NCBI RefSeq assembly: GCF_003443735.1 | Contig: NZ_CP031969.1 | Location: forward strand, 6,014,001-6,078,000 | DNA: 64,000 nt | Reading direction: 5' to 3' | Source of the DNA: Streptomyces sp. CC0208 | GTDB lineage: Bacteria; Actinomycetota; Actinomycetes; Streptomycetales; Streptomycetaceae | Shown here: one piece after another, positions 43,662 through 52,843 of the stretch | Numbering within the stretch: the first letter of the stretch is position 1 | Layout of the letters: each line of letters starts with the position of its first letter | Made by a program: the position numbers and the translations under genes | Notes under the pieces: model-generated | What the model was told of the DNA's origin: nothing | Databases searched by the model: none | What the model saw: the letters and a program-made list of their open reading frames with translations, nothing else

Positions 43662-46382
43662 GTGTCGGAAAACAAAGAACCCCACGTAGCGAAGTTCGTC
43701 TACGACTTCACCGAGGGAAACAAGGACCTCAAGGACCTCCTGGGTGGCAAGGGCGCGAACCTCGCCGAGATGACCAACCTGGGACTTCCCGTTCCCCCCG
43801 GCTTCACCATCACGACCGAAGCCTGCAAGGTCTACCTCGAGAGCGGCGAGGAGCCCGCGGCACTGCGTGACGAGGTGAGTGCGCACCTCGACGCGCTGGA
43901 GCAGCGCATGGGCAAGAAGCTCGGCCAGGCCGACGACCCGCTGCTCGTCTCGGTCCGCTCCGGCGCGAAGTTCTCCATGCCGGGGATGATGGACACGGTC
44001 CTGAACATCGGCCTCTCCGACAAGTCGGTCCAGGGTCTCGCCCGGCAGGCCGGCGACGACCGGTTCGCCTGGGACTCCTACCGGCGCCTCATCCAGATGT
44101 TCGGCAAAACCGTCCTCGGCGTCGACGGCGACCTCTTCGAGGAGGCCCTCGACAAGGCCAAGGAGGCCAAGAAGGTCACGGTCGACACCGACCTGGAGGC
44201 CGCCGACCTCAAGAAGCTGGTCACCGCCTTCAAGAAGATCGTCAAGAAGGAGGCGGGCCGGGACTTCCCGCAGGACCCGCGCGAGCAGATGGACCTCGCC
44301 ATCCACGCGGTCTTCGACTCCTGGAACACCGACCGCGCCAAGCTCTACCGCCGCCAGGAGCGCATCCCCGGCGACCTGGGCACCGCGGTCAACGTCTGCT
44401 CGATGGTCTTCGGCAACCTCGGCCCCGACTCCGGCACCGGCGTCGCCTTCACCCGTGACCCCGCCTCCGGCCACCAGGGCGTCTACGGCGACTACCTCCA
44501 GAACGCCCAGGGCGAGGACGTCGTCGCGGGCATCCGCAACACCGTCCCGCTCGCGGAGCTGGAGCAGATCGACAAGAAGTCGTACGACCAGCTGATGCAG
44601 ATCATGGCGACGCTGGAGAACCACTACAAGGACCTCTGCGACATCGAGTTCACCATCGAGCGCGGTCAGCTGTGGATGCTCCAGACCCGGGTCGGCAAGC
44701 GCACGGCGGGCGCGGCCTTCCGGATCGCCACCCAGCTCGTCGACCAGGGTTTGATCGACGAGGCCGAGGCGCTCCAGCGCGTCACCGGCGCCCAGCTCGC
44801 CCAGCTGATGTTCCCGCGCTTCGACGAGAACACCAAGGTCGCGCAGGTCGGCCGGGGCATCGCGGCCTCGCCGGGCGCGGCCGTCGGCAAGGCGGTCTTC
44901 GACTCGTACACCGCGGTGAAGTGGTCGCGTTCGGGCGAGAAGGTCATCCTGGTCCGCCGGGAGACCAACCCGGACGACCTCGACGGCATGATCGCGGCCG
45001 AGGGCATCCTGACCTCCCGCGGCGGCAAGACCTCCCACGCGGCCGTCGTCGCGCGCGGCATGGGCAAGACCTGTGTCTGCGGCGCCGAGGAGCTGGAGGT
45101 CGACACCAAGCGGCGCCGGATGACCGTGCCGGGCGGGCACGTGGTGGAGGAGGGCGACCTCATCTCCATCGACGGGTCCAGCGGCAAGGTGTACCTCGGT
45201 GAGGTCCCGGTCGTCCCGTCCCCCGTCGTGGAGTACTTCGAGGGCCGGATGCACGCGGGCGCCAACGACGCCGACGAGCTGGTCGAGGCCGTGCACCGGA
45301 TCATGGCGTTCGCCGACCGCAAGCGCCGGCTGCGGGTGCGGGCCAACGCGGACAACGCCGAGGACGCGCTGCGCGCCCGTCGCTTCGGCGCGCAGGGCAT
45401 CGGCCTGTGCCGTACCGAGCACATGTTCCTCGGTGACCGCCGTGAACTGGTCGAGCGCCTGATCCTGGCCGACACGGAGACCGAGCGCGAGGAGTCCCTG
45501 AAGGCGCTGCTCCCCCTGCAGAAGCAGGACTTCGTGGAGCTCTTCTCGGCGATGGACGGCCTGCCGGTGACGGTCCGCCTCCTCGACCCGCCGCTGCACG
45601 AGTTCCTCCCCGACATCACCGAACTGTCGGTCCGCGTGGCGCTGGCGGAGTCCCGTCAGGAGCCGCACGAGAACGAACTCCGCCTCCTCCAGGCCGTGCA
45701 CCGGCTGCACGAGCAGAACCCGATGCTGGGCCTGCGCGGCGTACGCCTCGGTCTGGTGATCCCGGGCCTGTTCACCATGCAGGTACGGGCGATCGCGGAG
45801 GCCGCGGCCGAGCGCAAGAACGCCAAGGGCGACCCGCGCGCGGAGATCATGATCCCGCTCGTCGGCACCGTCCAGGAGCTGGAGATCGTCCGCGAGGAGG
45901 CCGACCAGGTCGTCGCGGAGGTCGAGGCGGCGACCGGCGTGGAGCTGAAGCTGTCGATCGGCACCATGATCGAGCTCCCGCGTGCCGCGCTGACCGCCGG
46001 CCAGATCGCGGAGGCGGCGGAGTTCTTCTCCTTCGGCACGAACGACCTCACCCAGACGGTGTGGGGCTTCAGCCGGGACGACGTGGAAGCCTCCTTCTTC
46101 ACGGCCTACCTGGAGAAGGGCATCTTCGGGGTCTCGCCGTTCGAGACGATCGACAAGGACGGCGTCGGCTCCCTGGTGAAGCTGGCCGCGGAGGCGGGCC
46201 GTAAGACCCGCCCCGACCTCAAGCTCGGCGTCTGCGGCGAGCACGGCGGCGACCCGGAGTCGGTCCACTTCTTCCACGAGGTGGGTCTGGACTACGTCTC
46301 CTGCTCCCCGTTCCGCATCCCGGTCGCCCGTCTTGAGGCGGGACGCGCGGCGATCACGGCGAACGGAAGCGACCACCGGTAG
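43662..46382 (+). CDS. ppdK: Pyruvate, phosphate dikinase
   Basis: 906 residues, full length for the family. Interconverts pyruvate, ATP and Pi with PEP, AMP and PPi. Domains in order: ATP-grasp (GGKGANLAEM), swivelling phosphohistidine domain (GGKTSHAAVVARGMGKTCVCG, catalytic His), and PEP-binding TIM barrel (GLCRTEHMF, FSFGTNDLTQTVWGFSRDD, CGEHGGDPESV with the general-acid Cys). GTG 43662 gives VSENKEPHVAKFVYDF, matching family N-termini; GGGAG lies upstream. It stands alone with its own promoter region and terminator. Likely gluconeogenic. Confidence 0.97.
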   Translation: MSENKEPHVAKFVYDFTEGNKDLKDLLGGKGANLAEMTNLGLPVPPGFTITTEACKVYLESGEEPAALRDEVSAHLDALEQRMGKKLGQADDPLLVSVRSGAKFSMPGMMDTVLNIGLSDKSVQGLARQAGDDRFAWDSYRRLIQMFGKTVLGVDGDLFEEALDKAKEAKKVTVDTDLEAADLKKLVTAFKKIVKKEAGRDFPQDPREQMDLAIHAVFDSWNTDRAKLYRRQERIPGDLGTAVNVCSMVFGNLGPDSGTGVAFTRDPASGHQGVYGDYLQNAQGEDVVAGIRNTVPLAELEQIDKKSYDQLMQIMATLENHYKDLCDIEFTIERGQLWMLQTRVGKRTAGAAFRIATQLVDQGLIDEAEALQRVTGAQLAQLMFPRFDENTKVAQVGRGIAASPGAAVGKAVFDSYTAVKWSRSGEKVILVRRETNPDDLDGMIAAEGILTSRGGKTSHAAVVARGMGKTCVCGAEELEVDTKRRRMTVPGGHVVEEGDLISIDGSSGKVYLGEVPVVPSPVVEYFEGRMHAGANDADELVEAVHRIMAFADRKRRLRVRANADNAEDALRARRFGAQGIGLCRTEHMFLGDRRELVERLILADTETEREESLKALLPLQKQDFVELFSAMDGLPVTVRLLDPPLHEFLPDITELSVRVALAESRQEPHENELRLLQAVHRLHEQNPMLGLRGVRLGLVIPGLFTMQVRAIAEAAAERKNAKGDPRAEIMIPLVGTVQELEIVREEADQVVAEVEAATGVELKLSIGTMIELPRAALTAGQIAEAAEFFSFGTNDLTQTVWGFSRDDVEASFFTAYLEKGIFGVSPFETIDKDGVGSLVKLAAEAGRKTRPDLKLGVCGEHGGDPESVHFFHEVGLDYVSCSPFRIPVARLEAGRAAITANGSDHR

Positions 46383-46389
46383 GCCAGCG

Positions 46390-46426
46390 ACGGCCACGGC
46401 CACGGCCACGGCCACGGCCACGGCCG
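46390..46426. repeat. CGGCCA hexamer tandem repeat
   Basis: About six copies of CGGCCA just after the ppdK stop, non-coding. Confidence 0.8.
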
Positions 46427-46498
46427 CGGTCACGGGAACCCCGGAACCGCCGTCCGTCCCCGACCCTCATCCGATGGGCGGCGGTTCCGGAGCACGAA

Positions 46499-46535
46499 GA
46501 GAGGGCGGCATCCTGTGCGGGGATGCCGCCCTCTC
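46499..46535 (+). terminator. Terminator between ppdK and convergent gene
   Basis: GAGAGGGCGGCATCC and GGATGCCGCCCTCTC, 15-bp stem with seven-base loop; outer GCACGA/TCGTGC could extend it. Serves both convergent genes. Confidence 0.85.
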
Positions 46536-46566
46536 GTGCGTCAACTGCGCTCACGGGCCAGTGGCG

Positions 46567-46854
46567 TCAGGCGCCTTCCGGCTCCGCTGTCTCCTCTGCG
46601 GCCGCGGTCCTGTCGCGACGGCGGCCCAGCACGGTGCATCCCACGATCACCGAGCCGATGGCGATGATCCTCGCGGCCTGGTAGTAGCCGACCGCCAGTT
46701 CCTCCGGGGTGCCGGGCAGCCGGAAATAGACCCACGCGGCCGCGAGAGCCCCGAAGGCGATCAGTGCGACAGCCCCCCACGTCCCGAGGTCGGCCCACCA
46801 GGGCCCCGGGCCGTCATCCCGCGCGTCGGTCTGCTGAACGTCCTCATCGGTCAC
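46567..46854 (-). CDS. Small membrane protein, two helices
   Basis: 95 residues. Acidic N-terminus, membrane segments at about 25-45 and 58-77, charged C-terminus. GTG 46854 start. No family recognised; convergent with ppdK. Confidence 0.7.
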   Translation of the reverse strand: MTDEDVQQTDARDDGPGPWWADLGTWGAVALIAFGALAAAWVYFRLPGTPEELAVGYYQAARIIAIGSVIVGCTVLGRRRDRTAAAEETAEPEGA

Positions 46855-47012
46855 GGTCTGTTCTCCTGGGCGTGCGGGGATGGTCGCGCGGGAAGACGCG
46901 GGCCGCGCCCTGGAGGTTCACCGGTCCGGGGATGTCGAGAACGTACGGTCGGCTCCGTCCCAGGGGCATCGGCGGCCACCACCGGCCGCACCGGCAAGAG
47001 GGAGAGACCAGC

Positions 47013-47453
47013 ATGGCGATTCAGCGGATGGACAACGTCGGCATCGTCGTCGAGGACCTGGACGCCGCCGTCGCGTTCTTCGTGGAACTCGGTATGGAGC
47101 TGGAGGGCAGGGCCGAGGTCGAGGGACCTGTCGCCGACCGGTGCACCGGACTCGACGGCGTCCACTGCGAGATCGCGATGGTCCGGACCCCGGACGGTCA
47201 CAGCCGGCTCGAACTGGCGAAGTACCGCAGCCCCGCGGCGATCAGCACCGAGCCGCGGAACCGGCCGCACAACATCCTGGGCACGCACCGCGTGATGTTC
47301 GCGGTCGACGACCTCGAGGACACCGTCGCCCGCCTGCGCCCTCACGGTGCCGAACTCCTCGGCGGGATCGCCCGGTTCGAGGACAGCTATCTGCTCTGCT
47401 ACGTCCGCGGCCCGGAGGGCGTCATCGTCGGCCTGGCCGAGCGACTCGGCTGA
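47013..47453 (+). CDS. VOC family (glyoxalase-like) protein
   Basis: 146 residues, one full glyoxalase/dioxygenase fold with paired beta-alpha-beta-beta-beta units (MDNVGIVVEDLDAAVAFFVE, then HRVMFAVDDLEDTVARL, ending EGVIVGLAERLG). GGGAGAG precedes ATG 47013. Family covers isomerases, dioxygenases and resistance proteins; specific role unknown. Confidence 0.9.
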   Translation: MAIQRMDNVGIVVEDLDAAVAFFVELGMELEGRAEVEGPVADRCTGLDGVHCEIAMVRTPDGHSRLELAKYRSPAAISTEPRNRPHNILGTHRVMFAVDDLEDTVARLRPHGAELLGGIARFEDSYLLCYVRGPEGVIVGLAERLG

Positions 47454-47501
47454 GAGCGAGGGACCGGGACGTGCGGCCCGAACGCCGGGAGTGCCCGCGC
47501 C

Positions 47502-47903
47502 TCAGCGCTCGGCGCGGCGCCTGCGGGCCGACGCCACCAGCGCACCGCCGGTGAGCAGGACGGCCGAGCCGGCGGCGGCGACGTACACGGTGGTGTCGCC
47601 ACCGCCGCCGGTCTCGGCGAGGTGCGTCCCCTTCTTGCCGGTGTCCTCGGCCGGTGCCGCGGCCTGGTCGTCGTGGGCCTTGAAGTCCGCGGGCGGCCGG
47701 TCGCAGCCGATGCCGTCGCCGTCCCGGTCGAGATGACTGCCGTAGTGCTCGTCGCCCTTGGGGATGTTCGCGTAACCGGCGGCGTACGCCTCGGAGCAGT
47801 TCGCGAACGGGTGGTCACCGTCGTGTGCCGAGGCGGCGCCCGGCAGCACGGCCAGCGCCAGCGCGGCGACGACGATGGCGCCGGGCTTGCGGAGCAGGTT
47901 CAC
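47502..47903 (-). CDS. Excalibur-domain surface protein with LAETG sorting signal
   Basis: 133 residues. Sec signal peptide (about 1-26, ending ASAHDG); Excalibur calcium-binding domain (DRDGDGIGCD) at about 30-68; linker; LAETG sorting motif near 97 followed by a membrane helix and RRRR tail. LAxTG is the recognition type of class E sortases in Streptomyces, so the protein is probably wall-anchored. GTG 47903 has GGAGGGA six bases upstream and decides the start over ATG 47924. Confidence 0.88.
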   Translation of the reverse strand: MNLLRKPGAIVVAALALAVLPGAASAHDGDHPFANCSEAYAAGYANIPKGDEHYGSHLDRDGDGIGCDRPPADFKAHDDQAAAPAEDTGKKGTHLAETGGGGDTTVYVAAAGSAVLLTGGALVASARRRRAER

Positions 47904-48124
47904 AGCAGGTCCCTCCAGGTTCATGGTGCTATCCGTGCGCATGATCAAGAAGTGGCGATCAGCCGGATATGAGGTGACGAACCTAGTGAGGCGCGGACGC
48001 GCTGTCGGCGACATGAGAAACCCGTGATGCGAACGTGACGTGACCGGAGGGTAACTCTCCGCAAGCCCGGCGCTGGTCCTCGGAGCGTACGCTGGACCAC
48101 ACCCCGTCTGCGGAGGGAGTCGGC

Positions 48125-49051
48125 ATGTCGGGTTGGAGTGCCGAGGATGTCCCCGCCCAAGGCGGTCGCGTTGCCGTGGTCACCGGGGCCAACAGTGGCA
48201 TCGGGTACGTCACCGCGCGGGAACTCGCTCGTCGGGGCGCCCGCGTACTGCTCGCCTGTCGGAGCGAGGCGCGGGGCGTCGGGGCCCGGGACCGGCTGGT
48301 CGGCGAAGTTCCGGGTGCGGAGGTGGAGTTCGCCCGGCTGGACCTCGGGGACCTGGCCTCCGTACGGGAGTTCGCGACGACGTATCCCTACGACCGCCTC
48401 GACCTGCTGGTCAACAACGCGGGCGTGATGGCGCTGCCGTACGGCACGACCGCGGACGGCTTCGAGACGCAGTTCGGGGTGAACCACCTGGGCCACTTCG
48501 CGCTGACCGGCCTGTTGATGCCGACGATCCTCGCGACACCCGCCGCACGCGTCGTCGCCGTCTCCAGCACGGCGCACGCGCTGGCCAACATCGACATCGA
48601 CGACCTCAACAGCGAGCGCCGCTACCGGCGTTGGGTCGCCTACGCCCGCTCCAAGACCGCCAACCTGCTCTTCGTCCACGAACTGTCCCGCAGGCTGGCG
48701 GCCCACGGCACGGACGTGATCGGCGTAGCGGCGCACCCCGGGTACGCGGCCACCAACCTCCAGACGGCGGGCCCGAAGATGGCCGGGCGCGGGGCGGTGG
48801 AACGCTTCATGCGGGTCGGCAACCGCTTCTTCGCCCAGTCCGCCGAGGCGGGCGCTCTCTCCACCCTCTACGCGGCCACCGCCCCCGAGGTACCGCCCGA
48901 CTCCTTCACCGGCCCGTCCCTGGCAGGGTGGCGCGGCTCCCCGGCCCCCTCCTGGCGGGCCCCCTGGACCCGCGACGACCGGGCATCCCGGCGCCTTTGG
49001 ACCGTCTCCGAGAAGCTCACGGGGGTGGCGTACGACGTCCTGAAGGTCTGA
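48125..49051 (+). CDS. Short-chain dehydrogenase/reductase
   Basis: 308 residues, NAD(P)-binding Rossmann enzyme. TGANSGIGYVTARELARRG cofactor motif, NNAGVMALP, catalytic Ser in VSSTAH, YARSK active-site Tyr/Lys. Resembles retinol-dehydrogenase-like SDRs. GGAGGGAG lies upstream of ATG 48125. Convergent with the LysE gene, four bases between stops. Confidence 0.94.
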   Translation: MSGWSAEDVPAQGGRVAVVTGANSGIGYVTARELARRGARVLLACRSEARGVGARDRLVGEVPGAEVEFARLDLGDLASVREFATTYPYDRLDLLVNNAGVMALPYGTTADGFETQFGVNHLGHFALTGLLMPTILATPAARVVAVSSTAHALANIDIDDLNSERRYRRWVAYARSKTANLLFVHELSRRLAAHGTDVIGVAAHPGYAATNLQTAGPKMAGRGAVERFMRVGNRFFAQSAEAGALSTLYAATAPEVPPDSFTGPSLAGWRGSPAPSWRAPWTRDDRASRRLWTVSEKLTGVAYDVLKV

Positions 49052-49055
49052 CCCC

Positions 49056-49706
49056 TCAGTCCTTCCGGCCGGTCACCGCCACCGTCACGCCCAGGCCGAT
49101 CATGGTCAGTCCGCCGACCCCGCCCACCGCGGAGAGACGGCGCGGTGAGCGGGCGAACCAGCCCCGCGCGGTCGCCGCGACCAGGCCCCACACGGCGTCG
49201 GAGACCAGCGCGATGACGTTGAACACCAACCCGAGCAGCAGCATCTGCGCGGCCACACCGCCCTGGCCGCGGTCCACGAACTGCGGCAGCACCGCGGCGA
49301 AGAACACGATCGTCTTGGGGTTGGTCACACCGACCGCGAACCCCTCCCAGAACGTGCGCAGACCGCCGTGCCCCGCCGCGGCCGCCGACACGTCCTCGGC
49401 GAACGCCGCACGCAGCGACCCGCGCCCGCGCCACGCCTTGACGCCCAGGTACACGAGGTAGGCGGCACCGGCGAGCTTCAGGGTGGTGAAGACCAGCACC
49501 GAGCGCTCCACGACCGAGCCGACCCCGAACGCCACGGCGAGGACCAGGACGTAGGCGCCGACCGTGTTCCCGGCCACCGTGGTCAGGGCGGCGCGCCGGC
49601 CCTGCGCGAGCGCCCGGCCGATCACGAACAGCACGCTGGGTCCGGGGACCACGATCAGCAGGAACGACATGGCCGCGAAGGCGAGGAGACGGTCGGTGGG
49701 CACCAT
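49056..49706 (-). CDS. LysE family exporter
   Basis: 216 residues, six membrane helices. The N-terminal PGPSVLFVIGRAL and VGVTNPKTIVFFAAVLPQF are LysE/RhtB hallmarks. Exports amino acids or analogues (substrate unknown). ATG 49706; an in-frame ATG four codons upstream exists. Confidence 0.93.
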   Translation of the reverse strand: MVPTDRLLAFAAMSFLLIVVPGPSVLFVIGRALAQGRRAALTTVAGNTVGAYVLVLAVAFGVGSVVERSVLVFTTLKLAGAAYLVYLGVKAWRGRGSLRAAFAEDVSAAAAGHGGLRTFWEGFAVGVTNPKTIVFFAAVLPQFVDRGQGGVAAQMLLLGLVFNVIALVSDAVWGLVAATARGWFARSPRRLSAVGGVGGLTMIGLGVTVAVTGRKD

Positions 49707-49741
49707 GCCCCCATGCAAGCACGGGGCCCTTTCGCTCTCCA

Positions 49742-49769
49742 GCCGTTTTCCGACGGCCGTTTTCCGACG
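49742..49769. repeat. Tandem duplication of 14 bp
   Basis: GCCGTTTTCCGACG twice in direct succession, next to the SDR remnant; consistent with a local rearrangement scar. Confidence 0.8.
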
Positions 49770-49771
49770 GC

Positions 49772-49879
49772 CGATGCCGTCGCCCCGCTGTCCACCACCA
49801 GGTCGGTGCCCACCACGCCGGCCCGCAGGGACATCGGGGTGTCCACCGCGCCGGGACTGACCGCGTTGATACGGATCGG
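49772..49879 (-). pseudogene. Remnant of an SDR gene
   Basis: A stop-bounded piece reads PIRINAVSPGAVDTPM joined directly to SLRAGVVGTDLVVDSG. Both are conserved C-terminal SDR segments that normally stand some 30 residues apart, so the middle and the whole N-terminal part are deleted. No start or ribosome site. Sits between the LysE exporter and nirD. Confidence 0.6.
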
Positions 49880-49892
49880 TCAGGAAACCGGG

Positions 49893-50243
49893 TTACGCCG
49901 CCCGCACCTCGTACGTGGCGATCCGCACCGACTCGTCGTCCAGGCACTGCCCGGTCTCCAGGTCGAACCGCTGCTTCAGCAGGGGCGAGGCCACGAACGG
50001 GCGCCCCTGGTGGGTGCCGGTGAGGCCCCGGGAGAGGACCGCCGCGCCACCGAAGGGGTCGCGGTTGTCGACGGCGTACAGCCGGCCCGCGCGGTCGCGG
50101 AACAGGGCCGCCTGCCGTCCGTCGGGCAGCAGGGCCGCCACTCCCCGGCCGGGGAGCAGCCGGGCCAGCTCGCAGACCGCGAACCAGTCGCCGTTCAGCT
50201 GGAGTTCGACCTTCAGGTCGGTGGTCTCGGGTGCCAGGGTCAT
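49893..50243 (-). CDS. nirD: Nitrite reductase small subunit NirD
   Basis: 116 residues with a Rieske-like beta fold (WFAVCELARLLPGRGVAALL, VDNRDPFGG, GRPFVASPLLKQRFDL). As usual in NirD, the iron-sulfur ligand residues are absent. ATGA overlap of four bases with nirB. Supports NirB in NADH-dependent nitrite reduction to ammonium. Confidence 0.94.
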   Translation of the reverse strand: MTLAPETTDLKVELQLNGDWFAVCELARLLPGRGVAALLPDGRQAALFRDRAGRLYAVDNRDPFGGAAVLSRGLTGTHQGRPFVASPLLKQRFDLETGQCLDDESVRIATYEVRAA

Positions 50244-52843
50244 CGCTGGGCGCTTCCTTCCAGGGGACGGTGGCCGATGGTCAGCAGCGGCAGGTCGGGC
50301 TTGATCTGCTCGCGCTCGGGGACGAAGCCGACGACCGGGTCGGGGGTGTCCGGGGCGTTCACGAAGGACACGAACCGGGCGAGCTTCTCGGGGTCGTTGA
50401 TGGTGGTCGCCCACTCGTCGGCGTAGTGCGCCACGTGGGCCGCCATCAGGGACTCCAGTTCCTCGCAGATGCCGAGGGAGTCCTCCACGACCACGTCACG
50501 GACGTGGTCCAGGCCGCCGGGGATGCGCTCCAGCCAGGTCGAGGTGCGCTCCAGGCGGTCCGCGGTGCGGATGTAGAACATCAGGAACCGGTCGATCAGC
50601 TTGATCAGTTCGGCGTCGGTGAGGTCCTGGGCGAGCAGGTCCGCGTGGCGCGGGGTCGCGCCGCCGTTGCCGCCGACGTAGAGGTTCCAGCCGCTCGCCG
50701 TGGCGATCACGCCGAAGTCCTTCGACTGGGCCTCGGCGCACTCGCGGGCGCAGCCGGAGACCGCCGACTTGAGCTTGTGGGGCGACCTGAGCCCCCGGTA
50801 GCGCAGCTCCAGGTCGATCGCCATGCGAACCGAGTCCTGGACGCCGTAGCGGCACCAGGTCTGGCCGACACAGGACTTCACGGTGCGCAGGGACTTGCCG
50901 TAGGCGTGCCCGGACTCGAAGCCGGCGTCCACCAACCGGGTCCAGATGAGCGGGAGTTGTTCGACGCGGGCGCCGAACATGTCGATCCGCTGACCGCCGG
51001 TGATCTTCGTGTAGAGGCCGAAGTCGCGGGCGATCTCACCGATCACGATGAGGCCCTCGGGGGTGATCTCACCGCCGGGGATGCGCGGCACGACCGAGTA
51101 GGAGCCGTTCTTCTGGATGTTGGCGAGGAAGTGGTCGTTGGAGTCCTGCAGGGCCGCCTGCTCGCCGTCCAGGACGTAGTTGCTCGCGCCGATCGTCGGG
51201 GCGAGGGAGGCGATGATCGAACCGACCGCCGGCTTGCAGATCTCGCAGCCGTCGCCGCCCTTGGCGCCGTCGCGGCCGTAGCGGTCCAGCAGGTCCTGGT
51301 AGGTGTTGATGCGCAGGGCGAGGACGATCTCGTAGAGCTCCTCGCGGGTCTGCGAGAAGCAGCCGCACAGGCCCTTGTCGACCTCGACGCCGGACGCCTC
51401 CAGCTCGGCGGTGACCAGCTGGCCGAGCACCTTGACGCAACTGCCGCAGGTCGTACCGGCCTTGGTGCACTTCTTCACCTCGGGCACGGTGGTGCAGTTG
51501 TGCTCGGTGACCGCTCCGCGGATCGTGCCCTTGCGGACGTTGTTGCAGGAGCAGATGATCGCGTCGTCCGGCAGCGCGGTCGGGCCGAGCTGGACGGACT
51601 CCCCGGCACCGGCGGGCAGCACCAGCGACTCGGGCTTGACCGGCGGCACCGAACCCGTGAACGCCTTCAGCGTGCCGTACGCCTCCGCGTCGCCCACCAG
51701 GATGCCGCCGAGCAGCGTGCCGTCCCGGCCGATGACCAGCTTCTTGTACAGGCCCGCGCGGGAGTCGGAATAGACCACGTCCAGGCAGTCCGCGGTGGCA
51801 CCGTGCGCGTCACCGAAGGAGGCGACGTCCACGCCGAGCAGCTTCAGCTTGGTGGACAGGTCGGCGCCCAGGAAGGCGGCCTCGTCGGAGGCGATGGTCG
51901 CCGCCGCCGTCTCGGCCTGCTCGTAACCGGGGGCCACCAGGCCGTACACCCGGCCGTCGGCGGCCAGCGCGCACTCGCCGATCGCGAACACGTGCGGGTC
52001 GGCGACCGTACGGCACTGCTCGTCCACGGTGATGCCGCCGCGCTCGCCGACCGTCAGACCACAGTCGCGGGCCAGCTGGTCGCGGGGGCGGACACCGGCG
52101 CTGAACACCACCAGGTCGGTGGCGAGTTCGCTGCCGTCGGACAGCTTCATGCCGGTGACGGCGCCGTCCTCGTCGACCACGATCTCCTGCGTGCCGACGC
52201 CCGTGTGGACGCTCAGGCCCATCTCCTCGATGGTGCGCAGCAGCGCCGCGCCACCACCGTCGTCGACCTGCACCGGCATCAGCCGGGGCGCGAACTCCAC
52301 GATGTGGGAGGTCAGCCCGAGCCCCTTCAGGGCACCGGCCGCCTCCAGACCGAGCAGACCGCCGCCGACCACGGCACCGGTGGTGCGGGTCTTCGCGTAC
52401 TCCTCGATGGCGAGGAGGTCCTCGATCGTCCGGTAGACGAAGCAGCCCTGGGCGTCCTTGTTGGGGACCGGCGGCACGAAGGGGTAGGAGCCGGTGGCGA
52501 GGACGAGGGTCTCGTACGCGAAGACCTGCCCGGACCTCGCGGTGACCGTCTTCGCCTCGCGGTCGACGGAGACGGCCGGGTCGCCGACGTACAGCTCGAT
52601 GCCGTGCGTCTCGATGAACTCCATGTCCGTCAGGGAGAGTTCCTCGGGCGTCTTCCCCGAGAAGTACGAGGTGAGCGCGACGCGGTCGTACGCGGGACGC
52701 GGCTCCTCGCACAGCACGACCACGCGGTGCGTGGCGGTCATGCCCCGCTCGGCGAGGGCTTCGAGGAAGCGCTGGCCGACCATGCCGTGGCCGACGAGGA
52801 CGATCGTGGGGGTGGCCTCCGTGGCCTCCGGGGTGGCGGTCAT
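50240..52843 (-). CDS. nirB: NADH-dependent nitrite reductase large subunit
   Basis: 867 residues. N-terminal FAD/NAD domain (VGHGMVGQRFLEAL, LATGSYPFVPP); [2Fe-2S] BFD-like domain with CSCNN and CGSCV; nitrite/sulfite reductase half-domains with the siroheme/[4Fe-4S] cysteines in CVGQTWCRYG and SGCARECAEA. Catalyses six-electron reduction of nitrite. Start ATG 52843 overlaps the upstream FAD gene stop by one base; nirD follows by four-base overlap. Requires siroheme. Confidence 0.97.
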   Translation of the reverse strand: MTATPEATEATPTIVLVGHGMVGQRFLEALAERGMTATHRVVVLCEEPRPAYDRVALTSYFSGKTPEELSLTDMEFIETHGIELYVGDPAVSVDREAKTVTARSGQVFAYETLVLATGSYPFVPPVPNKDAQGCFVYRTIEDLLAIEEYAKTRTTGAVVGGGLLGLEAAGALKGLGLTSHIVEFAPRLMPVQVDDGGGAALLRTIEEMGLSVHTGVGTQEIVVDEDGAVTGMKLSDGSELATDLVVFSAGVRPRDQLARDCGLTVGERGGITVDEQCRTVADPHVFAIGECALAADGRVYGLVAPGYEQAETAAATIASDEAAFLGADLSTKLKLLGVDVASFGDAHGATADCLDVVYSDSRAGLYKKLVIGRDGTLLGGILVGDAEAYGTLKAFTGSVPPVKPESLVLPAGAGESVQLGPTALPDDAIICSCNNVRKGTIRGAVTEHNCTTVPEVKKCTKAGTTCGSCVKVLGQLVTAELEASGVEVDKGLCGCFSQTREELYEIVLALRINTYQDLLDRYGRDGAKGGDGCEICKPAVGSIIASLAPTIGASNYVLDGEQAALQDSNDHFLANIQKNGSYSVVPRIPGGEITPEGLIVIGEIARDFGLYTKITGGQRIDMFGARVEQLPLIWTRLVDAGFESGHAYGKSLRTVKSCVGQTWCRYGVQDSVRMAIDLELRYRGLRSPHKLKSAVSGCARECAEAQSKDFGVIATASGWNLYVGGNGGATPRHADLLAQDLTDAELIKLIDRFLMFYIRTADRLERTSTWLERIPGGLDHVRDVVVEDSLGICEELESLMAAHVAHYADEWATTINDPEKLARFVSFVNAPDTPDPVVGFVPEREQIKPDLPLLTIGHRPLEGSAQR

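Noticed and set aside
46390..46426. Possible origin or regulatory iteron
   Set aside because: Simple hexamer repeat just after a gene, no AT-rich unwinding region or partner gene.
43488..46433. 981-codon open frame antisense to ppdK
   Set aside because: Mirror of a high-G+C gene; composition is low-complexity and no family motif appears.
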